Translations under genes and position numbers: made by a program
Notes under the pieces: generated by a model
Seen by the model: the letters and a program-made list of their open reading frames with translations, nothing else
Databases searched by the model: none
What the model was told of the DNA's origin: nothing
In this document: piece after piece, positions 11,761-23,194 of the stretch
How positions within the stretch are numbered: the first letter of the stretch is position 1
Layout of the letters: each line of letters begins with the position of its first letter
Assembly: GCF_016097555.1 (NCBI RefSeq)
Contig: NC_054701.1
Location: 66,585,598-66,649,597 of the forward strand
From: Gigantopelta aegis
Taxonomy: Eukaryota; Mollusca; Gastropoda; Neomphalida; Peltospiridae
Length of the DNA: 64,000 nt
Direction: 5' to 3'

Positions 11761-12199
11761 TGATTAGTAGCTACTTAAAGGTACAGAGTTCTTTTAAAAC
11801 AGTTTATGGCATTTTCCATTGCTACAGTCACGTTTACATATGGAGGTTTTTTCCCCGTTTCTCTAAAGTTCATAATTTGTTTTGTTTAACGACACCACTA
11901 AAGCACATTAATTAACTAGCAGCGGATTTAGTGTTCGATCCGAAAATCTGAATTTTCGCTCGCTAATTTGCTAATCGAAATATTCGAATAGTATTTTCAA
12001 GTATTCGAATATCTGGTTTTGTTTAGGTCATATGTGTAAAATGACTGTAAATGAGATGCATAATGCGGTTTCTGTGAGTTCTAAGATCGGTCTTACAGAC
12101 TGTTTGCCACGTACGTGCATTTAGTCGTAGTGCACGGGGCACATTAAGGCAATACGTTTCTTAACGTGCACGGCGAGTTACTTCTCTCTATCTAGTAAA

Positions 12200-12580
12200 C
12201 CGGCCTCGGTGGCGTCGTGGTTAGGCCATCGGTCTACAGGCTGGTAGGTACTGGGTTCGGATCCCAGTCGAGGCATAGGATTTTTAATCCAGATACCGAC
12301 TCCAAACCGTGAGTGAGTGCTCCGCAAGGCTCAATGGGTAGGTGTAAACCACTTGCACCGACCAGTGATCCATAACTGGTTCAACAAAGGCCATGGTTTG
12401 TGCTATCCTGCCTGTGGGAAGCGCAACTAAAAGATCCCTTGCTGTTAATCGGAAAGAGTAGCCCATGAAGTGGCGACAGCTGGTTTCCTCTCAAAATCTG
12501 TGTGGTCCTTAACCATATGTCTGACGCCATATAATCGTAAATAAAATGTGTTGAGTGCGTCGTTAAATAAAGCATTTCTT
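12200..12580 (+). mobile_element. SINE, full length, 13-bp target duplication
   Basis: The element has a tRNA-like head (A box near gtggcgtcgtggttaggc, B box gggttcggatcccagtcg), the common SINE body (catggtttgtgctatcctgc, then aaaagatcccttgctg) and the tail gtgttgagtgcgtcgttaaa. It is flanked by an exact 13-bp repeat (tctatctagtaaa at 12187-12199 and 12581-12593). The first copy of the tandem duplication lacks it near 8790, so it inserted after the duplication. Confidence 0.95.
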
Positions 12581-13463
12581 TCTATCTAGTAAATTTGAAA
12601 TGGCGTGGACATTTTTTATGTTATTGGTGGAGGATTTATTTTGTTAATAATGATGCAAGTACTTCAATCGGGATTTCGTGAGTACAGTAAATTATACATT
12701 TTTGGTTTGTGTGTCCATTTGTTGCACTATTTCGGTTTAGAAACGATTGAAACATGGTGCCACAAGTTTTGAATACCAGCTATATATAGAGTATGTAACA
12801 AGATCTGGACGTAGTAAGAACCACACTAACTACGTCCCTCTGGTCTAATGTAGTCGGTAACATGAAGCATGTATCGAGTTTCATAATACAGTATTTTTAT
12901 TTGTAGTGACGGATGATTGCGGTGAATGAAATTCATAAAACGTGTTTAAATCTACACAAATCAATATGTCGATTTCAAATCCTATAAACAAGAATTAAAA
13001 CAGAAACTCTAAGATTAATTAATTCAACAGTTGTTGTTTTTCTCAGATATTACGAACTCTTATTAGTCTAGGTGCATTAGGTCCAAACCTGGAACAAATT
13101 GGTAACAAACTGAACTTTTCTGGAAAGTTGCCCTAGAGTATGTTAAAACACATAACAAAAGTCCCCGCAAATTCACGAATAGCTAACTCGAAAATTTAAG
13201 ATGGTGTCCAAAATGGCCACCATTATCATGTGATCATATCTTTGCAACCATTCATAATAACTATGCCTGTGTCTGAACACCTATGTTTGGTCATTTTCAA
13301 GCTATTAACCCTGGACTATCTAAGGGCCATATCCAATGATTAACAAATCAACATGCTCTAGTGTTTTCGTTAAACAAAATAAACTTTAACTTTGTCTTGG
13401 GGCCAATTTTATACATGACCAAACACGAAATTTGGCTTCGAAACCTATTTGACGAGATTATCT

Positions 13464-14207
13464 CCTTTTTTTTCTTCTTTTTTAAAATTTTATTGTCCAC
13501 AGAATATAAAAAGGCAGTGTCAGGGTTGGGGTGCCCTGAGTTCACTGTCTCACAATATTTTTTTAATTTCATATGATATACACAGTTTTATATACATACA
13601 TATAAATGGCAAAATATATACACACGAATAGATATAATCCACACATTTTATGTATATTGTTGTTGTTGATATTTTTTTTTTTTTTTTTTTTTATTAATTT
13701 TTTTTAAATTATTATTTTCTGGGTCCAAGAAGGAAAAAAAAAGAAAAAGGAGAAGATGTTATGTATGGAATTAGTATTGATACAAGAAAGTATTATAAAA
13801 AGATGTGTGAAGGAGTATAAAGTGCGAAGAAGGTATTTTAGAAATAAATATATCTCAATATTTAATAAACTTTTATGATGTTTGAAATAAATTATACCAC
13901 TGCTCCCATACTGTCTTGAAATCTTCATAATTACCATTTTTATATAAGATACATTTTTCAGTTTCCAACTTTTCTTTAATTATAGTTTTTAAGGCAGAGA
14001 AGTTTAATTTTTGTTTTTGTATTTTCATGGAATAAATATAATATTTTATGTTAATAATTAACCAATTTATTGCATATGTATTTGTTGTTTTAAGCAGACC
14101 CAAAATGGCAATATGTTTATATAAAATTATGCACTCTTCTATAGTATTGAATATCCAGTTTGTAATATCTTTCCAAAATTCTTTAACATAGCAACAATCA
14201 TAAAATA
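13464..14207 (-). mobile_element. 5'-truncated L1/Tx1-type LINE, minus strand
   Basis: The flanks are gacgagattatct (13451-13463) and gacgtgattatct (14208-14220), a 13-bp target-site duplication with one mismatch. On the minus strand the first part is open and encodes the C-terminus of a LINE ORF2 (LFYDCCYVKEFW, INWLIINIKYYIY), ending at 13873. It resembles the end of the LINE at 49047-54985 (LFYYYNKVTDLW, INWLLINIKYYMY). A 3' UTR of about 400 bp with a cagggcaccccaaccctg-like segment and an A-rich end follows. Both LINEs share this 3' segment, so they belong to one family. Confidence 0.85.
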
Positions 14208-14998
14208 GACGTGATTATCTTACCAAAATATATACTGGATAACTAAATTTTCTACGTCAAGTTTAAGATTGTTTAACATTTCTAGAGAAATCATGCTATG
14301 TAAACTTTGTAATACTGAAATTACTGATTGGATACCATTATTAACCAATTGTAAAAATTGAAATATTGAAAATATTCGAAGAATTGTTTTTTTTTTCCTT
14401 TTTATTTTAGCGTTTGTGAAATGAAAGGTATTGTGTTTGTTTAATGCACCATTACTGAAAAACCTCGCCTTATTTATTTTTAAAAATATATCTAGTCTTC
14501 TGAAATGATAATTCTGGCGGCACTTAGTGCAGCTAGAATTAAATGTTTACACTTCACGGTAACGGTATCGGTGGGTTATGAGAGATAACTACTTAAGGTG
14601 ATGAGAAGCAATAGGGATTATTAAACAGTTAGGTTCACAGGTTGTTTAATGGTCAGGTGCAAACAAACTTAATAAAAACCTATCGCTTTTTCCAGAGTTT
14701 TTGGCCCAGATTTTGCTGAGGTTTATCTCTGGGGTTTTAGAGCGAGGTTAATAAAGGTCTTGTCGCAGTTTTTAATTGTATTATGGATATTAGGTATATA
14801 TGTCAAAAAGGTGAACGTTAATTAATGACTAATGTATGTGTTGTTAATTAGCTGCTGAATAAACGCTGTTCACACCAAAGATAGTACTGTTGTAAATAGT
14901 TTACAGTGGTGATCAAACCTTGTAAACTGGTGTTTTTTCGTTACACTTTTTAGCTATTTTTATATTCTTTGTTGTTGTGTGTTATTGTCATGTATTTG

Positions 14999-15667
14999 TT
15001 AACTATGTATTTGTATTGTCCCTTTGTTACATATTGTAATGTGTCTAACTGTTGTTAACTATGTATTTGTATTGTCCCTTTGTTACATATTGTAATGTGT
15101 CTAACTGTTGTTAACTATGTATTTGTATTGTCCCTTTGTTACATATTGTAATGTGTCTAACTGTTGTTAACTATGTATTTGTATTGTCCCTTTGTTACAT
15201 ATTGTAATGTGTCTAACTGTTGTTAACTATGTATTTGTATTGTCCCTTTGTTACATATTGTAATGTGTCTAACTGTTGTTAACTATGTATTTGTATTGTC
15301 CCTTAGTTACATATTGTAATGTGTCTAACTGTTGTTAACTATGTATTTGTATTGTCCCTTTGTTACATATTGTAACTAACTGTTGTTAACTATGTATTTG
15401 TATTGTCCCTTTGTTACATATTGTAATGTGTCTAACTGTTGTTAACTATGTATTTGTATTGTCCCTTTGTTACATATTGTAATGTGTCTAACTGTTGTTA
15501 ACTATGTATTTGTATTGTCCCTTAGTTACATATTGTAATGTGTCTAACTGTTGTTAACTATGTATTTGTATTGTCCCTTTGTTACATATTGTAATGTGTC
15601 TAACTGTTGTTAACTATGTATTTGTATTGTCCCTTTGTTACATATTGTAATGTGTCTAACTGTTGTT
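14999..15667. repeat. 56-bp tandem satellite, about 12 copies
   Basis: The unit is ttaactatgtatttgtattg, then tccctttgttacatattgta, then atgtgtctaactgttg. Copies are almost identical. One is shortened by about 8 bases near 15375, and two, separated by four units, share a cccttagttac variant (near 15300 and 15530). Low divergence implies recent expansion or homogenisation. The array abuts the SINE at 15669. Confidence 0.95.
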
Positions 15668-15668
15668 C

Positions 15669-15987
15669 AGGGGGCGGGATTTAGCTCATTCGGTTGAGTG
15701 TTCGCTTGAGGTACGTCCGTCGCAGGATCGAACCACCTCAGTGGATCCATTCAGTTGACTGGATTTTTTCTCGTTCCAACCAGTTCATCACAATGGAACA
15801 AAGGCTGTGGTATGTGCTTTCGTGTCTGTGGGAAAGTGCATATAAAAAATCCCTTGTTGCATTGGGAAAACTGTAGTGGGTTTCGTCTAAGGACTACGAG
15901 TCAGAATTACCAAATGTTTGACAACCAATAGCCAATGACCAATTAATCAATTTGCTCCAGAGGCGTCGTTAAACAAAAAAAAACCCT
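15669..15987 (+). mobile_element. SINE with a different tRNA-like head
   Basis: The head reads gatttagctcattcggttga (A box) and ggatcgaaccacctc (B box), unlike the heads at 12200 or 58995. The body (tggtatgtgctttcgtgtct, aaaaaatcccttgttgcatt) and a tail with caatagccaatgaccaatta and a gcgtcgttaaac end follow. A reverse copy of the same SINE type with the same downstream neighbour occurs at 41810-42530. Confidence 0.9.
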
Positions 15988-16560
15988 TTAAAGTGTTGTT
16001 AAATAAATCCATCCGAATCCGTTCAGTCAGTAATTCAAGAAGCGTCTTGAAATTGTTTAAAGTTGAGCACGGTCAGAATGTTATATTTTCTGGATAAAAA
16101 AACAACAACAAACAAAACACAAAAAGAAGAAACACCCCCCCACCCCCCCCCCCCCCCCCCACCCCCCCCCCCCCCCCCAAACAAAACAAAACATAAAAAA
16201 CACACATACAAACACACACAAAAACAAACAACAAAGAAACAGACAGACAAAATAATAATAACAACAACAACAACAAATAAACAAAACACACACAAAACGA
16301 CCAAAAAACACCGCCAACATGCAATATGATCTGGCAGTCTTCTGAGTTCCCGCCACATATTTGAATCTGGTCATATTGTTTATTTCATGAATATTAGACT
16401 AAGTATTGCATTATGATTTTTATTTAATTTCTGTTGTAACTTGCTTTTTGTGGGTTATTCAAAGTTGTTTTGTTAGTATTCGAATATTCGCTCGTAATTT
16501 TTATCGAATATTCGAATACTATTTTCATACCAAATACATTAGTAATATGTTGCATACTTT
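15988..16560 (+). repeat. Composite repeat with poly-C/poly-A simple sequence
   Basis: A gcacggtcagaatgttatat segment is followed by A-rich, poly-C and (AAC)n tracts (16120-16330) and a TTCGAATATTCG block (16480-16525). The same order occurs on the opposite strand at 41860-42330. The four overlapping open frames here are all low-complexity translations. No gene is seen. Confidence 0.7.
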
Positions 16561-17096
16561 TTCCACTATTCAATTCCAAAAGTGAGACGTTTCTGTTGAG
16601 TTTTTTTAATCTCTCGTCGGGCGATATATAAAATTTAATTTTGAGATAGGGCAAGTTCATATAGGAATGAGTTGCTTTTGGTGGACGGTCTGGAATTTAT
16701 TTGTCTAAAAGATAATTATAACACCGTATCTGATTATATCTGTGCAGTCGGTTCACATCACCATAGGTTGTGGGTTTTTTGTGTGTGTTTTATTTGAAAT
16801 TTAAAAACAATGAATTCGAACCAGGAATTAAATGACGTACAGGCCTATTCGATATCGCCTTTAAAATATATGAAACACTGAACCGTGACTTCTCCCAGAA
16901 TTAATTGCGCTAAAAAGAAAATAATCGGATCTCCGAAGGCTTTATTCAACAACATTTGACAAATGGTGCATATATGTTGACAACGTAAGTATGATACATT
17001 TTAACGATATTTCCCAATATATTACATCGTTCATTTTCGTTTTGAAAAGTCAATAATTGCGCAAGTTTAAACACAGATGGTTTGCGCCAGTAGTCA
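16561..17096. other. Intergenic sequence, nothing recognised
   Basis: AT-rich sequence with no convincing exon, RNA gene or intact mobile element. Confidence 0.5.
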
Positions 17097-17225
<129 letters not shown>

Positions 17226-17334
17226 TTTACTTGTGCGTGTATATGTTCATATATTATGTGTTTATATGTGTGTGTGTCATTGGTAATGCAAATATCAGGA
17301 CATCTGCTTAGATGGCTATCGTTATACGCTACCA

Positions 17335-17717
17335 TTAAAGGGACATTCCTGAGTTTGCTGCAATGTTTAAGATGTTATCGACTGACAAACTTTTAACGAT
17401 TGTAATTAGATATTAAATATATTTTTCTGCATAAAATATTAGTGACTGTATATTAATCGTTCTAATATTTGTACTAGGTTAAATTTTATTTTATATCCTA
17501 AAGATGCTGTTGTTGTTTTTTCGTACGTACGAAATTATTTGAAGATAAAATCCAGTTTGGGCTTCTTACAAATATTAAGACGACCAGAAACACATTAAAT
17601 ATACAGACATTGATATTCTAAATAAGAAAATATATTTAATATGTAAGTTCAATGGTATAAATATTTTATTAGTCGGAAACATCTTACAATGCAGTAAACT
17701 CAGGAATGTCCCTTTAA
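17335..17717. mobile_element. piggyBac-type MITE with TTAA target site
   Basis: The left end reads TTAAAGGGACATTCCTGAGT. The right end is its reverse complement, and similarity of the two arms extends to about 40 bp. The element is non-coding, 383 bp including both TTAA copies. The paralogous locus at 55190-55205 carries a single TTAA at the equivalent point (tctattattaatggtaacgt on the + strand), giving a direct empty-site proof of TTAA duplication. A sister copy lies at 37980-38368. Confidence 0.92.
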
Positions 17718-18633
17718 TAATAGATGAATGCTAATTAATAACGTGTTTCTCAAAGTTACTCGGTGCATCGTAAATTAAGCTATAGCTTACCATATAACGC
17801 TGATCACTCCCTGGATCTCGGTCAGCACACACCCTACCCCCCCCCCCCCCCCCCCTTCCCCCAATGTCTATTTACTTGCTCGGTGCCTGTTATGGAGATT
17901 CCACCACGTTCTTTCTAACTCCGGTAAGTGTTTTTACATACAATTATGTTCTGTTCTGGAGACTGGGTTCATAACAGGCGTGATTAAACGGTGAAGAGGT
18001 GTAAGCACCTGTCAAATGATTGATTGATTCGCTGTCTGTTTGGAACAAAGCATGTAAAAGACGTACCCGCCGCGCTTGTAGACGGTAATTGTTATTCAAG
18101 ATGTTCTTTACAGAAAGTTCAACTAGTTATACATTATCTTAAATGAAAAAAACACCAAGATTAACGTTTCATGTCAAAACTGAAGAAGTTGGTTAAACAG
18201 TTAAAGTTAAGAACATATTCGACTATGACATGCGTATGTGTGTGTCAGTCTGTTTGTCTGTGTGTGTGCATGCGTGTGTGTTTGTGTGTTTTAAAATGGT
18301 GTTTTCGCTCTCATGAAGAGCTGGGTTTTAATCAGATATAACTGATAATTAAATTAGTGTCTAACCATAGTTTAGTTAAAGACGTAATATTTTATTGTTA
18401 GCTGGATTAATTAGCCTAAGCTACCTGGAAAATGTAAAGAAGCTGAATTAATTTCATGTATTGTATCCAGAACTTTAATATTATTAAGTAACACATCATA
18501 TAACACTAATTTCGAATTATCAATTTATATATAAATGTGTTGCGAAAGCCGTTGTCCGTGAATATCGTCCAGTCAGACAGACAGACAGACAGACGAAGTG
18601 ATTGATTATGTATTGACTGTATTTTACAGAAGG
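17718..18633 (+). repeat. Second copy of the region upstream of the PAN exon
   Basis: This segment parallels 3700-5365 in the intact gene. It has a single unit of the 57-bp array (17888-17935), a shared stretch cctgtcaaatg..ttgattcg near 18008-18032, a (CAGA)n run and then the ttttacag step before the ATG. It also matches 57328-58689 (third copy) and the minus strand of 46170-46455 and 48991-49040 (inverted copy). Confidence 0.75.
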
Positions 18634-18890
18634 ATGTCATTGATGTTTAGTTCACTTTGGTTCGTGATGATGGCTGTCATCTTATCTTGTCAGTTGCGAA
18701 CCGACCAAGCGTCGTGAATACGTCCGTATGACAACGTACACCCCGAACACATCGTCAGGGTTACAGGCTGTCCGACGGTTTGATGACGTCAGCACTCTTC
18801 TTTCGTGTGCACTTTATTGTACACACGAAGACAACTGCAGTCGATGACTATGACGTAGTTTCAAAACACTGTCGACTTCATGTCGTAAGG
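18634..18890 (+). pseudogene. Decayed copy of PAN-type exon 1
   Basis: The ATG at 18634 follows the same ttttacagaagg context as the intact exon at 5366. The hydrophobic signal segment (SLWFVMMAVI) is kept. Several indels follow, so the frame breaks at a TGA near 18715. Matches to the intact exon resume out of phase: cggtttgatgacgtcagcac near 18774, then ttttattgtacacacgaa-like and gacgtagtttcaaaa segments. The sequence is cut at about 18890 by a DNA transposon, before the exon's donor site. It is a pseudogene fragment and no downstream exons were found for it. Confidence 0.85.
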
Positions 18891-19832
18891 GGCCGTTCAA
18901 ATATTTTTCAAACGCTATTTTTGTCAACATTAGACGCCCTGTCTCCCCCTGTAACGTTCCGTAACGCTAGACCTTACACCCACCCACCCACCCAAAATAT
19001 TAGGCCAAGAGAATGAAAGTTATAGATTTGCGTCCGAACAATTTTAAAAACACGTGAGGCTTTTTTTCATTTTTCATTATTCATTATTTTTATTGATCTA
19101 TTATTTCCATAGTAGATTCAAGTCCAAATGAGGTCTTTGACATGTTTGAAGGTGGAAAGTATTGAATTGTGTTTTTTTTTTTTCATTTTAATTGAGCTCT
19201 AACTAGCTAGCTAGAGCCTATATGATTCAGTGTCTCCTTTGGATTGGTGAAGGACCAATCACATCGTTCGACACATCAAGAGTTCGGAAATGTTCGTCAA
19301 TGTTTGGGATATACTGCTTCCTGTTTGTGGATGCAATGCTCTACTGGGATACACTTAAGAATTTATGACGGATATGGCCGTTTTGGCGCGAAGGACCTCG
19401 TAGACATTGCCACTATTGACGATTTGGAACTTGAATTTGTGTGATGATCATTAAGTGCCTTTTTAGTGCAAATAATGATTTTTTTTGTAAATAATGAAAA
19501 ATTTCAGCGGTACCTTTCACGGCATGCGGGCGGTGGACACAAATCTATAACTTTCATTCTCATGGCCTTACGTAACGTTTGAAGACCCCCAACCCCGACC
19601 ATTCACAAACAAGTTATACGATGGGTTTAATGTAATTTTAACGTACTGTTTCGCAATAATGTAATTTTAACGTACAGTTTTGCAATTTGGGAAATCACAG
19701 ATACGGATTATTATCCACATAGTTCAAGATAAACAGGGAAATATAACCAGTCGGACAACGTGTCACAATGATTTTACCGGCACATCAAATCATGTCATTT
19801 TGGGAAGCGACGTCATAACATAATTATGTTGG

Positions 19833-20083
19833 GATGGATTCTCGTCAGTGGGCCTATTGGCCTATTTTTCGCTCCAGCCAGTGCACCACGACTGGCACAT
19901 CAAAGGCCGTGGTATGTGCTATCCTGTCTATGGGTGGTGCATATAAAAGATCCCTTGCTGCTAAGCCCATGAAGTGGCGACAGTGGGTTCAATATATGTG
20001 TGGTTCTTAACCATATGTCCGACGCCATCTAACCGTAATTAAATGTGTTGAGTGCGTCTTTAAACAATTTCCTTCCTTTCCTT
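19833..20083 (+). mobile_element. SINE, head partly missing
   Basis: Contains cctatttttcgctccagcca, then accacgactggcacatcaaa, then the body and the tail gtgttgagtgcgtctttaaa. A short repeat (tcataaca) is found on both sides (about 19812 and 20084) and may be the target duplication. It lies inside the transposon at 18891-20892. Confidence 0.85.
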
Positions 20084-20357
20084 CATAACAATGCTTCTTC
20101 CCCAGTCTCGCTCTGTGTAATCGCTTATCAAAATGACGTGTGAAACGTTTTGACATGGTCCTTGTTTTTCATAAAAAAAAAATATTATGGATAATGTGGA
20201 TAATAAATCATTTATTACACGCGAATCGCACTGGTCTTGCTTGGGCAATACAAGAATCCTGACACTCGTTTCGTAAAATCAGTACCACACACAAGCTCGT
20301 GTAATAATCTTTATTTGTGTGTAATAATCTTTATTTGTGTGTATACGTCTAGCTATA

Positions 20358-20680
20358 AGGAAGGAATGTTATATTTAACGACGCACTCAACACATTTTAT
20401 TTACGGTTATATGGCGTCAGACATATGGTTACGGTCCACACAGATATGGAGAGAGGAATCCCGCTGTCGCCACTTCATGGTCTACTCTTTTCGATTAGCA
20501 GTAAGGGATCTTTTATATGTACCATCCCAGACCGAATAGTGCATACCACGGCCTTTGTTACACCAGTTGTGGAGCATTGGCTGGAACGAAAAATAGCCCA
20601 ATGGGTCCACCCACGGGGATCGATCTCAGACCGACCGCGCAGCAAGCGAACGTTTTACCACTGGGTTACGTCCCGCCCCT
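20358..20680 (-). mobile_element. SINE, full length, minus strand
   Basis: On the minus strand it begins gggcgggacgtaacccagtg (A box), carries a gatcgatccccgtgg-type B box and the common body, and ends at the gcgtcgttaaatataacatt tail. Flanks gtctagctata (20347-20357) and gtctaggtata (20681-20691) form an 11-bp target-site duplication with one difference. The 100- and 151-codon plus-strand frames are antisense SINE. Confidence 0.93.
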
Positions 20681-20892
20681 GTCTAGGTATAATAACTACC
20701 GTGGCATACGTTACACAGTGTCACCGTGACAAAGAGTTTATGAAAAAAAATAGTAATATTTTTTTTAATGTTTTAAAGTGCGTTACTAACTCGGTTAAAT
20801 ACACCCACCCATCGCCTGTAACGTTACATAACGTTTTTATCTATACCTACCCACCCCCTCGAGCGTTACGTAAAATTTGAATGACCCCCAAG

Positions 20893-21320
20893 TCTACACA
20901 CGGTAAACGTACCAAAAACATGATCTTTTTAACGAATCAGATTTTTTTTTTTTTTTTTTTTTAAAGAATATCTCATAGTAATTTTTTTATATCATTTCGT
21001 AATTTCCATATGTCAAAAACTTAATAGTGCTGATTAAATAATGTGACGGTCAGTGGTGATGACTGGGTGGGGGCTCTTTAAATAAAACGTGTTATCATGC
21101 AACCATGCTTCCTATTGACCTGATAACCCCTACCTAATAACTGGAAGTGTTAAGTCACTAGGGAATGAGTAGTGTGCATGGCGGATGTTTCCTCAATTTC
21201 CAGAGGTCTTTTTCTCATTTTTCAAACATCCATTTACAGCTATAATTGTTGAACTGCATAAATAAATATAATATTAACACTTCCTGTAACGTCAAATTAC
21301 CTCTTATAGTTTAATTCTCC
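20893..21320. other. Remainder of a paralogous intron, no gene seen
   Basis: The first 55 bases match intron 1 of the intact gene. The rest has a long T tract (20941-20963) and AT-rich DNA. No exon 2 equivalent could be found. Confidence 0.45.
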
Positions 21321-21329
21321 ATTATTTGC

Positions 21330-23194
21330 TCCTATTCGGAACTAGACAGCGTTTTTAATTAAACATTTTGAAATAAAAAAAGCAAGTAGCTTCCTGCAAA
21401 GAATGTTTACATTGGAACAGCGTCTGACGTAAGTCACTGGCAGCCAGTGATTTATCTTCTTCAGGTCACACATACTCGTAAACTTGAGTTTATATTCACA
21501 GTAAAAGGTTCAAAAATTGTAATCTTGTGACACAACAGACTTTGTGATATAATAAAAGTATTTTATTTAAAGGTCAACATTTATCAAAAACGTAATTCAC
21601 TATTGTTTGGTATCTACGTATACCTTTTACAATATATATATGAAATATCCATAAAATAAATTTTAAAAAATGTACCCGTTTTTAATATATTCGCAATAAA
21701 AGTCGCGTTTTTCCCATCGCTTGCCAAAACGCCTGTCAACTCGAAGAGCCAAGTCACGTGACCCCGTGACGCGCTAAGCGGCATAACATTAAAGCGTGAT
21801 TTGCAGTCTTTCAAACATTTTACTGGGAAGGTGGAACACGTGTATTTTTAAAACACGGAAATGTTATTATATTGAATTGAATTGTATGGATGGAATATTC
21901 CTTTGGAGATAGTTTTCAAATGTAAAATATGGTGAACCATTGTTTAGTGTTTGGATGTATCAAAGTAGCAGTTTTTCCGAACTTTAAACAAACCGACAAT
22001 GACAGGGTTTGCATGGAAGTGGTTCTTAAACAGAACCCGTGCGTAATGGAAAGGACCATCACGATGGGATAGGATCTGCAGTGACCACTCCATCCCTGGG
22101 GATTACGACAATTATTTAAGGTGGTCGATAAAATCTTTTAATATGACACCTAATTTTAACATATCTGTTCCAAGCCTGTATCCCCACCGGCACATGTTCT
22201 ACGATTGCGCATAATACAACAAACAAGAAACCACGACGAGCACGAGCTAAACTAGAGATCAAAAGGGGGAGGGGGAGGAGGCGGGGAGGGTACCAGAGCA
22301 GGGCCGGCAGTGTAAAATATAGTGGTACGACTCTTCTTTCAAATTCAATTAAAGACATTTTCACAGATACAACAAATATAACCCACAAACGTGCCTCTTT
22401 GAAAAGTGTTAGTACGGGAACCCACCCCATCCCCATCAAACTTCTTTTTTTTTAAACTATTAAATTTTATAAAATCATATATACACATGTATATACATAG
22501 TGTGGGTTCCTTCCCCCCTCCCTCAATCCCAATATAAAATCCTGCCTACGCCAGTGGAGGGTACAAACATTTTGTGCGTGCGGGCATGTGTGTGTATATA
22601 CGAACTGTCTACACCGGCGCGCGATCTTGCCCCTATACTGGCTATACCGGCATGCGATCATACCTACTGTCTGCCAGTGGTCACCTTTTAACAATGAAGG
22701 CAGTAATTAGGACACCACAGAAAGTGTTATAAAATAATCGCGCCTCTTTGAATGCTTAACAAACAACGAACAACACCTGTAGTAACGGGTGTAGGTAGCA
22801 AGAGAAATCGCATTATTATTTGTATATGTTCATACCTGCATTGCATCATACCGGTCTAAGACAATAAATTCAGATCCCTGTTTTATGTAATATTTTTTTA
22901 TTACAGTCAAATGTTAACATCCCACTTTCAAAAGTCGGGACTGAATTCGAGTCCTGCTTTTCACAGGTAAGTAACTAGGTTAACGTGCTTAGATACCACT
23001 TCCTCACCAATCGAGGTACCATTAGAGTAGATGTACAAATGTTTTAAGACCAAAATGTCCAAACTAGCGTCTGTTAAGAATGAGCTGTTTTTCGGCATGT
23101 TTCTACACGATAACACTAATAGTTTTTCGGCATGTTTCTACACGATAACACTAATAGTTTCTACACCGCTTTTGACTGAAACCTATTACAAAAA
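21330..23194 (+). repeat. Mobile-element-like repeat, left part (paralogue of 60600-61320)
   Basis: The segment tcggaactagacagcgtttt and the following 250 bp match 60610-60980. Another match (actaatagtttctacaccgc and onward, 23149-23194) corresponds to 61080-61120. Between them are a decayed THAP exon (21929-22120), a G/A-rich stretch near 22260 and no intact frame. A 48-bp tandem doublet (ttttcggcatgtttctacac) lies at 23089-23160. This is probably an old transposon remnant of unknown type. Confidence 0.5.
21929..22120 (+). pseudogene. THAP-type zinc-finger fragment with frameshift
   Basis: A frame starting at 21929 reads MVNHCLVFGC with a following FPNF motif, the usual beginning of a THAP C2CH DNA-binding domain. 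One frameshift later the continuation supplies WKWFLNR and RICSDHSIPGDY, matching the second half (C-x2-H and the terminal residues before the domain's AVPTIP box). A premature TAA also occurs. THAP domains are typical of P-element-type transposases and host THAP proteins. The surrounding repeat favours a transposon origin. No catalytic domain is visible downstream. Confidence 0.55.

Larger units (their letters stand above)
10633..14850 (+). repeat. Tandem duplication, second copy
   Basis: Matches 7225-10185 but is about 1.2 kb longer. The extra length comes from two later insertions with clear target-site duplications: a SINE at 12200-12580 and a truncated LINE at 13464-14207. The empty sites are visible in the first copy near 8785-8800 and 9540-9565. 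The intron 2 splice acceptor (tttttag|CGAAA at 10951/10952) is preserved. Confidence 0.85.
18891..20892. mobile_element. DNA transposon with GGGGYC..TTCAAAT termini
   Basis: The left end (ggggccgttcaaatattt, about 18893) and the reverse complement of the right end (gggggtcattcaaatttta, about 20890) match as terminal inverted repeats. Both ends carry (t)aacg(t)tacgtaac-type subterminal repeats and CCCAC runs. The host sequence resumes after 20895 with tgatctttttaacgaatcag, matching 5836-5855 of the intact gene's intron 1. A third terminus-like sequence lies at 19560-19592, with subterminal arms at 19000-19035 and 19530-19567 (agaatgaaagttatagattt). A shorter 700-bp element may therefore be nested or be the original unit. 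No transposase was recognised, and the 66-codon frame at 19244 has no known domain. Confidence 0.6.

Noticed and set aside
12230..12275. Functional tRNA gene at the SINE head
   Set aside because: A- and B-box-like motifs are present, but the sequence is part of a SINE with target duplications and does not fold into a clean cloverleaf.
14999..15667. Regular repeats resembling a CRISPR array
   Set aside because: Units are contiguous 56-bp copies without unique spacers, in animal DNA. It is a satellite.
16035..16374. Overlapping ORFs of 83-107 codons on both strands
   Set aside because: Poly-C, poly-A and AAC tracts generate low-complexity frames without start context or motifs.
20237..20880. 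Plus-strand ORFs of 100, 151 and 70 codons
   Set aside because: All are antisense to a SINE. The same peptides (for example MLYLTTHSTHFIYGYMASDIW) appear wherever that SINE occurs.
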